A stretch of DNA of 11,293 nucleotides. It comes from an uncultured Porphyromonadaceae bacterium (lineage in GTDB: Bacteria > Bacteroidota > Bacteroidia > Bacteroidales > Muribaculaceae). Both the position numbers and the translations under genes were made by a program. Under the pieces are notes generated by a model. It was not told where the DNA came from. It did no database searches and saw nothing but the letters and a program-made list of their open reading frames with translations. Of the stretch, positions 1 through 7,063 are shown piece by piece (position 1 is the stretch's first letter; each line of letters starts with the position of its first letter). The stretch is from contig CAMWQY010000058.1 in the NCBI GenBank assembly GCA_947176355.1, positions 1-11,293 on the forward strand, read 5' to 3'.

Positions 1-322
1 TGGCGATAATGTCGGCAAGAAGTTCGATAGCGCGGTCGGCATATCCGGCAGGAGCCGTGGTGTAGATTATAGTGCTTTCTTTCGAGGTGCTTGCATTAAG
101 TTCTCCGCCGATGCTTTCCATGCGCGCAGATATGGCAGAGGAGCGTCTTTTCCACGTTCCCTTGAAAATGGTGTGCTCCACAAAATGAGCGAGTCCATGG
201 CGTTCGGGCTGTTCGTCGCGGCTACCGCTGCCCACCACCACACCAATATATGCCACTTTGGCATCGGTCCGGCACATAGCGACGCGCAGGCCATTGGGTA
301 AAGTATGCGTTACGTAATTCAT
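1..322 (-). CDS. M16-family zinc metallopeptidase, N-terminal part (runs off the window)
   Basis: The minus strand reads open from an ATG at 322-320 to the window edge, giving 107 codons. The protein starts MNYVTHTLPNGLRV, the usual opening of insulinase/processing-peptidase-like proteins. At residues 43-56 it has GLAHFVEHTIFKGT, containing the inverted zinc motif HxxEH (H46, E49 catalytic, H50), followed by GGELNASTSKES at about 72-83, a second conserved block. The third zinc ligand, a Glu roughly 75 residues after the motif, lies beyond the window. There is no signal peptide, so it is probably cytoplasmic, as are the short bacterial M16B enzymes, which degrade peptides or process proteins. 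It is divergently transcribed from the tubulin-like cluster and is probably an unrelated neighbour. Family assignment is very secure; substrate is unknown. Confidence 0.93.
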   Translation of the reverse strand, partial: MNYVTHTLPNGLRVAMCRTDAKVAYIGVVVGSGSRDEQPERHGLAHFVEHTIFKGTWKRRSSAISARMESIGGELNASTSKESTIIYTTAPAGYADRAIELLADIIA

Positions 323-326
323 TCTG

Positions 327-352
327 CAAAGTTACGTAAAATTTCTGACAAA
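327..352 (-). promoter_or_regulatory. Possible promoter of the M16 peptidase gene
   Basis: On the minus strand 334-327 reads TAACTTTG, a perfect match to the Bacteroidota -7 box TAnnTTTG, only four bases before the ATG at 322. A TTTG at 352-349 is the nearest -33 candidate, but the spacer is 14 bases instead of the usual 19-21. If the -7 box is used, transcription would start at or very close to the ATG, giving a leaderless or nearly leaderless mRNA. Confidence 0.35.
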
Positions 353-482
353 TAAATGCGTATACGTATGAAAATTGTGAGCAAGTGACAGCATCGGGTG
401 AGAAATAAATTGAGGAAAAAGCCAATATATTAGTTTTCGGGGAGTTTTTTACTGAAAAAAGGGGGTAAAATAATAAAAGGTG

Positions 483-513
483 TTGCTTAATTGGAAAAAT
501 AATTGTAACTTTG
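483..513 (+). promoter_or_regulatory. Bacteroidota-type promoter for the tubulin-like cluster
   Basis: TTG at 483-485 (-33 element) is followed by a 20-base spacer and TAACTTTG at 506-513, an exact match to the -7 consensus TAnnTTTG. Transcription would begin around 519-521, leaving a leader of about 40 bases before the ATG at 561. The flanking sequence is AT-rich. This is the best promoter I can find on the plus strand and it would drive genes 561-1220 and 1255-4347, perhaps the whole set. Confidence 0.65.
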
Positions 514-560
514 CCATTGCAGACCATTTTACTTACATTTTGAGATAACTTTTTTATATT

Positions 561-1220
561 ATGATATCTACCCTTATACTCGACAGCCTTTTTGATGGCT
601 TCCTGATACTCCCGGAAATAATGCACTATGCCGGTTGGTCTGTGGCGGTTGGAATCATCATAGCTGTGGCATTTGTGGCGCTTCTATTTGGTATCATACG
701 CGGGTTCTATCCTAAGGCAGTGTTTTCGCCCGCAAGCATTGCAGTAGGGGTCATCCTCGGAATATTGCTCTGCTTGCAGTTTATCCCACTTTGCGCTTCA
801 ATCGCCCTTAAACGACAGGTAGATAATTTCGAAATATGGATAAATGAAAGCGTAATTCATCCGGAAGAATACTCTGTTGCACTCCCTGTCTCAAAAGAGG
901 AGGCATCAGAGATCATAAATAAGGCGATAGAAGAATATCCAATATTCGGCACACTTATCGGATCCGGCGAATTTTCAGGCTTCGACACTTCCACTATAGC
1001 TCACGGCATGGCAGATGAATTGAACAGTTTTCTCAACCGTCTGATAGCAAAATTGCTGATTGTGGCCTTTTTGGAGACAGCAATATGCGCCTTTATCATA
1101 GTGAGATCCCAGTCAAAAAAGATGAACCGTAGGGCAAGCACAAGAGCTGAATTGCGCAGATCGTCGGGTCCCGGAGCTCGCAGGACTTCACATACCCGTC
1201 CGCGTCCACGCCGGCTATAA
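561..1220 (+). CDS. Three-helix inner-membrane protein with Arg-rich C-terminal tail, unknown function
   Basis: The product is 219 residues. I do not recognise a family. Hydrophobic segments lie at about 26-46, 58-83 and 161-181. A soluble stretch of about 75 residues (85-159) separates helices 2 and 3. The last 35 residues carry 13 Arg/Lys and one acidic residue. The positive-inside rule puts this tail and the short loop 47-54 in the cytoplasm, the 85-159 region in the periplasm and the N terminus outside. The ATG at 561 is about 40 bases after the predicted transcription start. The gene ends 34 bp before the tubulin-like gene with no terminator between, so they are probably co-transcribed. 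A membrane anchor or partner for the tubulin-like protein is a reasonable inference, with the basic tail as a possible contact, but nothing in the sequence proves it. Confidence 0.8.
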   Translation: MISTLILDSLFDGFLILPEIMHYAGWSVAVGIIIAVAFVALLFGIIRGFYPKAVFSPASIAVGVILGILLCLQFIPLCASIALKRQVDNFEIWINESVIHPEEYSVALPVSKEEASEIINKAIEEYPIFGTLIGSGEFSGFDTSTIAHGMADELNSFLNRLIAKLLIVAFLETAICAFIIVRSQSKKMNRRASTRAELRRSSGPGARRTSHTRPRPRRL

Positions 1221-1254
1221 AAAATTATAAAAAACAATTAAACAAACCTCATAT

Positions 1255-4200
1255 ATGGCAAATCATATTCTAATAGGTATCGGAGGCACAGGCTACAATG
1301 TGCTTCGAGATTTCCGAAAAAGGATGTGGGCTGAGGAGCCCGACATCAAGAAGCGCAATGCGCTCCCAGTAAAGTTCCTGTATATTGACAGTGATGAAAA
1401 CATGACACCGGATAAGCTTGCCGGTAATCCGGATCTGAGAGTCAATGGCCAGGACACCGCGATCACTCCCGACGAGTATCTTGGCATCAAAAACGTCAAT
1501 TTAGACTCAATATTCAATAATCTTGCAGGTTTCCCCCGGCTACGCCATGTAATAGGCAATGGCGAGTTCATCCGTTCTTGCATGGGAGAAGTGGGGAAAG
1601 CAGCCGGTCAGAAACGCCGTGCGGGACGAATCTTATTCGCGCATAATGCAGGCGACTATATCAACAAGGTAAGAAACATGATCCAGAACCTGAACTCCAA
1701 GACCGGAAATTCAGGGGATCTGAACATCTATATCTTTGCCGGTCTTGCAGGGGGTACGGGATCCGGCTCCATCGTAGACGCAGTATCACTCTTGCTTTCC
1801 GACCCGACGCTGAAAAGCAATAATGCCAACATAGAGGTCTTCGCAATGATTCCGGAAAAGCTTGCGCCATCCGGAGCTGACGCGGGAAGATACCATGCAA
1901 ATGGCTATGCAGCCCTTTCGGAGTTGTCTGCGCTAAATGCCGGAGTGTTCCTTCCGGCTGACGTGCTCAATGGATATGAGCATATCAATCTCAACCATCC
2001 AGGGGACAACAAGCAGTTTGGCCTTACGGTCTATACTAATGAAAACCGCAATAATGCAGTGGTGGATTCCTATAAGGTGCTACCGCAGCTTGTGGCAGAC
2101 CTTATGTATTTCCGCATCTTCTCTCCGGAGACGGATGCAATGAAGGAACTGGTGAAATATTTCCGCAGTGAAAACCGTCCGGATTATCTTGTGGAATACA
2201 AGACCAATACGCGTCCCGGCAAACCGGTGGAGAAGGCGCGCACGAAGGCAGTAGGATCGTTTGGCATCAAGCGAGTGAGATATCCGGACGAGAAACTCAT
2301 CGCAGCTGCAAGCGAGACAATCGCACGCGATGTCTTGAAGATGTTCCTTTACATGAACTTCGATCAAGATGCCGGATTCATCAATGAGCCGCGCAAAGAT
2401 GCAAAAGATTATAATGAGTATCTCAAGAGAGAAAACCTGAAAAATTGGAAGCTGTCCGGTGCCGATCTTTCACTAAGCGTCCCAATTCTGACACCCATTA
2501 ACGGTAAGACTCCTCCTACGATCAAGGAGTATTGGGAATCCGTCTCCATTGACTACGATTTCGACTCGGCAAAGGAATGGGGACATCCACTCCAGGTCTT
2601 GGAACAATATTTTGAAGACAGATACAAAAGCGAAAAGCCAAAGGAATTTTTCCGAGAGGAAAAGAATGTGGAAAATTATTTCCATGCGAAGGCCAATGAC
2701 CAGGTGGTCACTGACAGCGCCGACCTAATAGTCAAGAAGATCTCCGACAATCTATTCTCACAATGGCAGCAAGGTGTCTACTCAGTCTACGATGTGAAGA
2801 AAATATCTGAAAAGATTCTTGAGATGCTCCAGGAAAAGGCCAAAAACATGGATGCAGACGAGATTAAGCTTGAGGATGACATCGCACAGTGCGATAAGAG
2901 CCTTGCCGAAATCTTTGAGGATTATGAAAATACGGGTATATTTTCTCAGCTTATAAATAAGAAAAGAGGAAATCTCTTCTTAGAGTATTCGAAGACACTC
3001 GCGAAGAAGTATGAAGCCAAGACCTATCTTGCATCCCTTCAGATATTCCAGCGCCGTTTGATACCGAAGCTGATCCAGAAATTCTCCAACTTGCAGAGTG
3101 AGATTCAGGATTTCTTTGGCAAGAACCAGAATTATGTAGACAAATACTCGGCACTCATCGGAGAAAACATTCCTGCGTCAGAGCCGGATCTGAGAATGGC
3201 AAATGTAGAAGTGGCAGACGTAGAGGGGCTCAATAAGTTCATTTCGGATTTGCTCCACGACAAAGCGAAGATGGAACTTCTCAGCCAGAAGATGCGCGAC
3301 TATATTGCCGAAGGAGCAGCAAATTCCTTTGTAAAAGCCGGAAAGAAGATGGCAAATCAGGGTGCTCTGGAAGAGGCTGCGGTAGGAGTGCTCAAAGAGA
3401 ACATTCTTTCTTATCATGCTGAAATGCTAAGAGACAAGCCTGTATTGGGGCTCAATGTACTCGGCCAGTTGTATCAGATGTATGGCGGCAGCGACGATGA
3501 AATAGGGCAGTTTGCCAATACACTTGTCAAGAATAGTGAAGTCTACATCCGACTCAACGACCAGGAGATCAAGCGCATGATGAACAACACAGAAAACGCT
3601 ACGACTACTCCTGCAGCGGGTCCGAATACGATTATGCTTGTGGCTATTCCAAACATCAATACAGATGATGAGGAATTGAAAGACTTCGTAGAAAAGCTGC
3701 GCATCAAGCTTGAGCAGGCATTCAATCAGACAGAGACCAGAAAACTCAAGCTCACTGAGTCTCCGCGTCAGGATGAGATTTCGATAATCTCGTATGAGAA
3801 TGTATTCCCTATCCGCGCCATAGACTATATGCCATTCCTTCAGCAGAAATATGAAGAACTCGTCAATAGCCCGAACGAGAGCACAAACACCACCAACAAG
3901 GTGCTTCTGCATTCCGAGGGTGATGGATCGCAGCTTCCTCCACTTTTCGGAGAAGGCAACGGCCCGACAGGGGATGCTCTTATCAAATACATCTTCCTTG
4001 CTGTAGCCTACGGAATCATACGTCAAGGTGAAGATGATTTTGGCAATAAAGGTTGGGGTCTCGTAGTGACCGACTTCTTTGGTGCTGAATCATTCTCCTT
4101 ATTGTCGCCTACTTTCACAGGAATTCTTTCTTCTCATTTGCTCACTCCGGAGGTTTCGGCAGACATAGTGGACAAAGTGGATCAAGAACTCCACAAGCAA

Positions 4201-4347
4201 CTTCATGTCAATCAGAAAGCTGCAATGGCACAGGGTATCAAGGACGCAATGAAGAATTATGTGCTTCCTGAAGCCGGCTCTCCCAATAATGACCTGTATA
4301 AGAGGTATGCAGCTCAAGCTATGGATGCTATCAAGATATTTATGTGA
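1255..4347 (+). CDS. Large tubulin/FtsZ-like GTPase-fold protein (Tubulin_2-type)
   Basis: The product is 1030 residues with no signal peptide, so it is cytoplasmic. The N terminus, ILIGIGGTGYNVL (5-17), looks like the first glycine-rich nucleotide-binding loop (T1) of FtsZ/tubulin. LAGGTGSGSIVD (164-175) contains the superfamily signature GGTGSG (166-171; T4 loop), which binds the nucleotide phosphates. VVDSYKVLPQLVADLM (269-284) resembles the helix H7 region of FtsZ, with D271 at the base-contacting position. I see no clear T7 catalytic loop (NxDxxD/E) after it; E292 and D294 are the nearest acidic residues. Residues from about 480 to 700 are charged and helical with coiled-coil character. 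The length is more than twice that of FtsZ (about 350-400), as in bacterial proteins annotated as tubulin-like. Nucleotide binding and polymerisation are family expectations, not seen. The ATG at 1255 sits in an AT-rich start region without Shine-Dalgarno. Confidence 0.85.
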   Translation: MANHILIGIGGTGYNVLRDFRKRMWAEEPDIKKRNALPVKFLYIDSDENMTPDKLAGNPDLRVNGQDTAITPDEYLGIKNVNLDSIFNNLAGFPRLRHVIGNGEFIRSCMGEVGKAAGQKRRAGRILFAHNAGDYINKVRNMIQNLNSKTGNSGDLNIYIFAGLAGGTGSGSIVDAVSLLLSDPTLKSNNANIEVFAMIPEKLAPSGADAGRYHANGYAALSELSALNAGVFLPADVLNGYEHINLNHPGDNKQFGLTVYTNENRNNAVVDSYKVLPQLVADLMYFRIFSPETDAMKELVKYFRSENRPDYLVEYKTNTRPGKPVEKARTKAVGSFGIKRVRYPDEKLIAAASETIARDVLKMFLYMNFDQDAGFINEPRKDAKDYNEYLKRENLKNWKLSGADLSLSVPILTPINGKTPPTIKEYWESVSIDYDFDSAKEWGHPLQVLEQYFEDRYKSEKPKEFFREEKNVENYFHAKANDQVVTDSADLIVKKISDNLFSQWQQGVYSVYDVKKISEKILEMLQEKAKNMDADEIKLEDDIAQCDKSLAEIFEDYENTGIFSQLINKKRGNLFLEYSKTLAKKYEAKTYLASLQIFQRRLIPKLIQKFSNLQSEIQDFFGKNQNYVDKYSALIGENIPASEPDLRMANVEVADVEGLNKFISDLLHDKAKMELLSQKMRDYIAEGAANSFVKAGKKMANQGALEEAAVGVLKENILSYHAEMLRDKPVLGLNVLGQLYQMYGGSDDEIGQFANTLVKNSEVYIRLNDQEIKRMMNNTENATTTPAAGPNTIMLVAIPNINTDDEELKDFVEKLRIKLEQAFNQTETRKLKLTESPRQDEISIISYENVFPIRAIDYMPFLQQKYEELVNSPNESTNTTNKVLLHSEGDGSQLPPLFGEGNGPTGDALIKYIFLAVAYGIIRQGEDDFGNKGWGLVVTDFFGAESFSLLSPTFTGILSSHLLTPEVSADIVDKVDQELHKQLHVNQKAAMAQGIKDAMKNYVLPEAGSPNNDLYKRYAAQAMDAIKIFM

Positions 4348-4456
4348 TCAACGATCAATGATTAATGATCAATGATTAATGATCAATGATCAATGATCAA
4401 TGATTAATGATCAATGATCAATGATTAACGATCAATGATCAATGATTAATGATCAT
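4345..4456 (+). repeat. Heptamer tandem array, 16 units of YGATYAA
   Basis: Sixteen contiguous 7-base units run without an insertion or deletion from the TGA stop codon of the tubulin-like gene. Eight are TGATCAA, five TGATTAA, two CGATCAA and the last is TGATCAT. Units 7-15 form three copies of a 21-base super-repeat (two C-type units then one T-type), and units 1-3 fit the same pattern. Because 7 is not a multiple of 3, the TGA and TAA triplets fall in every plus-strand frame, and the reverse complement is likewise closed. TGATCA is self-complementary, so the transcript could pair between units. Confidence 0.97.
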
Positions 4457-4513
4457 TGGGAGTTTCCATACCGGGTAATTAAATAGTTATTAACCAATAA
4501 AGAAATTTATATA

Positions 4514-5221
4514 ATGTCTCCAACACCATCCCGTCGTCCCGAACCAAAAGGGAAGATAAAAACAGGAATATGTGAAAATCATAATTATACAGATCCCAAT
4601 ACAGATGAGACCGGCGATTGCCCGAAATGTGCGTCCGGAGAAAAAATCAGAGTGGAGGTAAAACGCCCTTCCGATTTTTGCTGTCCGGTATGTGGCGAAA
4701 GGCTCACTCCAATAAAAGAAGGTTTGCCAAAATGGATATGGGTAGCCGGAGGAGCTGTAGTAGCAGCGATCATCATCACCGTGATATGCTTAGCAATGGG
4801 AGGCAAAGCAGAAGAAGAGGAAGTGACCGCCGAGCCTGCTGCAGTGACAGAGACGGTCGCTGACTCCGCAGCGGTTGCAGAAGAAGCAGTCGCCGAGCCC
4901 ACACAGGAAGAGGAACCCGCAGTAGTTGAAAAAACCGCTCCTGCAAAAGAAAAGCCTCAGACAGAACCAGTCCAAGCTTCCGGATCTCATAAACTGAGCT
5001 ATGGCACTTGGAAAGGGGGCTGGAAAAACGGCAAGCCTCATGGCAATGGCACAATGACATATAGCGTAGCGACGGTCATCGACGAAAGAGACTCAAAAAA
5101 GCGAGAGGCTCAACCCGGCGAATATGTGATCGGCGAATGGGACAATGGTCATCTCGTGCAGGGCAGATGGTTTAAGAATGATGGCTCGAAGGAAGCCATC
5201 ATCATCGGCAAAGTCGGATGA
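4514..5221 (+). CDS. Zinc-ribbon, single-helix, MORN-repeat membrane protein
   Basis: The product is 235 residues in three parts. The N terminus (1-72) holds C20, H23, CPKC (36-39) and CCPVC (56-60), a zinc-ribbon-like set of ligands. One membrane helix spans about 74-95, with Lys before it and Glu after it, so the zinc part should be cytoplasmic and the rest periplasmic. Residues 96-155 form a low-complexity Ala/Glu/Pro/Val linker. At 163-184 is a MORN repeat (YGTWKGGWKNGKPHGNGTM), and GEYVIGEWDNGHLVQGRWF (202-220) is a second MORN-like half after a short insertion. MORN repeats often bind lipid or protein at membranes. It lies 166 bp after the tubulin-like gene, across the heptamer array. 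An adaptor linking cytoplasm and envelope is an inference from this layout. The start is the ATG after an AT-rich stretch. Confidence 0.82.
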   Translation: MSPTPSRRPEPKGKIKTGICENHNYTDPNTDETGDCPKCASGEKIRVEVKRPSDFCCPVCGERLTPIKEGLPKWIWVAGGAVVAAIIITVICLAMGGKAEEEEVTAEPAAVTETVADSAAVAEEAVAEPTQEEEPAVVEKTAPAKEKPQTEPVQASGSHKLSYGTWKGGWKNGKPHGNGTMTYSVATVIDERDSKKREAQPGEYVIGEWDNGHLVQGRWFKNDGSKEAIIIGKVG

Positions 5222-5262
5222 AAATAAGCAAATATATAGTAATCAACATATTTACTCTAAAA

Positions 5263-5293
5263 ATTCCCACCATATCGAGGATATGGTGGGAAT
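5263..5293. terminator. Perfect 14-bp inverted repeat, possible terminator or mRNA hairpin
   Basis: ATTCCCACCATATC (5263-5276) is exactly complementary to GATATGGTGGGAAT (5280-5293) with a three-base GAG loop. On the plus strand no T-run follows, so it is not a standard intrinsic terminator in that direction. On the minus strand the stem runs into five T, which fits better, yet no minus-strand gene lies here. In the plus-strand transcript it may be a stabilising 3' end, a processing site or a partial terminator between genes 4514-5221 and 5322-6065. Confidence 0.5.
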
Positions 5294-5321
5294 GTCAATG
5301 ATATAATATCACCTTTTGACT

Positions 5322-6065
5322 ATGAGACGGATTTTATTGCTGCTAACATTGTCAATACCTTTCCTCTGCTATTCTGATATAGATACAGATCGCACCATAG
5401 CAAAGATTATCCGCGATACAAATACATATCTGTCAGCCGATGCAAGAGAGAGTACGGAAAAGGGGGCATACGAAAAAGCTGCCTCAGAACTTATTGTAGC
5501 TCTTAACAATTATTATACAGAAACACAAAAACCGGAAAAGAAGATTTCCGATGTCTCGGAACTTGCTGGAAAGTGTAGTCAAATCACCTCAAAGATCTCA
5601 GACACGAGATATCGGGTATTGCTTTATATAAATAAAGCAGACCTTACGGGAGGAAAGAAAACTCAACCCTCAGAGGCAGCCCCCACAGACAGGCAGACGG
5701 CTCAGGAACCTGTAAAAAAAGAGGCTCCAACACCACAAGGCAAAACTACTCCTACAAAGCCATCCCAGCCAGTCGTAGCTTCAGTAAATCCCACAGTGGA
5801 GAAGATCAGCAAATTGCAGACTAAAACCGAGGTAGTGGAGGCTATCAAATCACTACACAAATCAAAGCAATTGTCGGGAGGCGCATCTTTCCCTATCGGA
5901 AATGCCAACGACTTTTATGTAGTAGTAATCGACGGCGATAAGGTAATAGCAACTTTGCATTTCAAGGATGGACAATACATTGATATTAAGAATTCTAACA
6001 TAATAGATATGACTAAATATTCCAACTGTACGGGATATTGGTTTACTCTTCCAAACACAAAATGA
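5322..6065 (+). CDS. Secreted protein with low-complexity linker, unknown function
   Basis: I start it at the ATG at 5322, giving 247 residues; a TTG two codons upstream is in frame but less likely. MRRILLLLTLSIPFLCYS is a signal peptide. Its Cys does not sit in a normal lipobox, since Leu precedes it, so lipoprotein export is unlikely. Residues 20-107 form a compact domain with an Ala-rich helical section, then KCSQITSKISDTRYRVLLYI. This layout recalls LPP20/FlgT-like envelope proteins, but the match is weak and from memory. Residues about 108-155 are a Pro/Thr/Lys/Gln linker. Residues 156-247 form a second domain with strand-like segments (DFYVVVIDGDKVIATLHF). The next gene overlaps its stop codon, so they are translationally coupled. 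It probably acts in the periplasm or at the outer membrane. Confidence 0.75.
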   Translation: MRRILLLLTLSIPFLCYSDIDTDRTIAKIIRDTNTYLSADARESTEKGAYEKAASELIVALNNYYTETQKPEKKISDVSELAGKCSQITSKISDTRYRVLLYINKADLTGGKKTQPSEAAPTDRQTAQEPVKKEAPTPQGKTTPTKPSQPVVASVNPTVEKISKLQTKTEVVEAIKSLHKSKQLSGGASFPIGNANDFYVVVIDGDKVIATLHFKDGQYIDIKNSNIIDMTKYSNCTGYWFTLPNTK

Positions 6066-7042
6066 CAACAATGCTTAAAAGATATTTAATTTCATTTTTG
6101 GCAGCTGCTTTCGGACTTAGCCTAAATGCGCAAGTTGAGGTCGAAATCATCGACGGCACTACAAATGCCACAATTAAAAATAATATTGAGAAGAATGCTT
6201 CTGCATTTATGTCAGAGGTATACAATGCTTTCGAGAACGACAGGGCTCTTAACCTTCCCGGATTGGTGGCTCCGGATGCCGAAATGTCTATTGAGATGCT
6301 TTGGGAAAACGTACATTTCCGTCCGGAAGACAGCTATGTGGGAGAATCTCTACTTAAATCAAGCGAAGGATACCAAATTCGTAACATTCCCCTTATCCTG
6401 AAGCCACAGGATGACGGCAGCGATGCGGAATACAAAGAAGCAGTCCTTAATTTTGATCGTAACGGCAAGATATCATCTGTCTACTTTTCCATTGAAAACA
6501 ATACCTATAAAAAAATTATGGAGAAGGGTGTCCAGCTTGATGACATGGAAAAGCGCCTTGAGATACTTGATTATGTAGAGCGTTTCCGTACCTCCTACAA
6601 TCAAAAGGACATTAAATTCCTTGAGCAAGTTTTCTCTGATGATGCCCTTATCATCACGGGTCATGTAGTGACTCCACGGAAAGGTGGGGATGCTCTAACT
6701 TCAAGTCTTCCGGCTGTGGAATATTCAAAGCAAAGCAAACAGCAGTATTTGTCGAACCTGAAACGCGTATTCCAGAACAATCGATATATAAACGTCAATT
6801 TCGACGATGTCATCATCAAGCGACACAGTGCGGATCCCAACGTATACGGTGTGCGAGTAGTGCAAGAATGGAATACATCCAGATATAGCGATGAAGGATA
6901 TGTGTTTATGCTCTGGGACTTTTCTAATCCGGAAGCCCCTCAAATACATGTGCGCACTTGGCAACCGATGTATCTCGATAAAGATAAAAAGCAACAACTT
7001 TCTGAAAGTGAGATTTTTGATTTAGCAGATTTCGATATATAA
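6062..7042 (+). CDS. Secreted protein with NTF2-like domain
   Basis: The ATG at 6062 overlaps the previous TGA as ATGA, a coupling arrangement, and gives 326 residues. An ATG at 6071 would shorten it by three; a TTG at 6038 is in frame but inside the upstream gene. MTTMLKRYLISFLAAAFGLSLNA is a signal peptide with likely cleavage before Q24. Residues about 165-305 resemble the NTF2-like/SnoaL fold: YVERFRTSYNQKDIKFLEQV starts the helical part, ALIITGHVV follows, and strands with EEWN-type aromatic patterns end in IHVRTWQPMYLD. I recall this pattern from Bacteroidales proteins annotated as nuclear transport factor 2 family. Residues 30-150 may be a second related domain, since they end in AVLNFDRNGKISSVYFSI, also typical of that fold. 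Such domains bind small ligands or partners; no catalytic set is visible. Confidence 0.78.
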   Translation: MTTMLKRYLISFLAAAFGLSLNAQVEVEIIDGTTNATIKNNIEKNASAFMSEVYNAFENDRALNLPGLVAPDAEMSIEMLWENVHFRPEDSYVGESLLKSSEGYQIRNIPLILKPQDDGSDAEYKEAVLNFDRNGKISSVYFSIENNTYKKIMEKGVQLDDMEKRLEILDYVERFRTSYNQKDIKFLEQVFSDDALIITGHVVTPRKGGDALTSSLPAVEYSKQSKQQYLSNLKRVFQNNRYINVNFDDVIIKRHSADPNVYGVRVVQEWNTSRYSDEGYVFMLWDFSNPEAPQIHVRTWQPMYLDKDKKQQLSESEIFDLADFDI

Positions 7043-7063
7043 AAATATTTGCTCGGTAAGAAT

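Noticed and set aside
67..626. Open frames on the minus strand at 67-294 and 222-626
   Set aside because: They lie in other frames over the M16 gene, its promoter and the start of the membrane-protein gene. The frame from 322 carries the HxxEH motif and is the real one.
3427..4026. 199-codon minus-strand open frame inside the tubulin-like gene
   Set aside because: It is antisense to a well-supported gene, has no recognisable domain or start context, and its composition is what the reverse of the coding strand gives.
4345..4456. CRISPR array
   Set aside because: The units are 7 bases and contiguous with no spacers, and no cas gene is present.
4585..5060. Several overlapping minus-strand frames and one plus-strand frame over the MORN gene
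   Set aside because: They are Ser/Ala/Leu-rich shadows of the low-complexity Ala/Glu linker read in other frames.
6126..6401. 91-codon plus-strand frame inside the NTF2-like gene
   Set aside because: It is an out-of-frame shadow; the overlapping frame has a signal peptide and a recognisable domain.
7016..7051. Promoter before the PEGA/Sel1 gene (TTTG at 7016, AATATTTG at 7044)
   Set aside because: The -7 box has a mismatch at its first base and the spacer of 24 is too long. The 21-bp gap to the upstream gene fits simple co-transcription.
5316..7063. TTG starts at 5316, 6038 and 7049 for the three secreted proteins
   Set aside because: In each case an in-frame ATG a few codons later opens directly into the signal peptide, and for the second gene it overlaps the upstream stop as ATGA.
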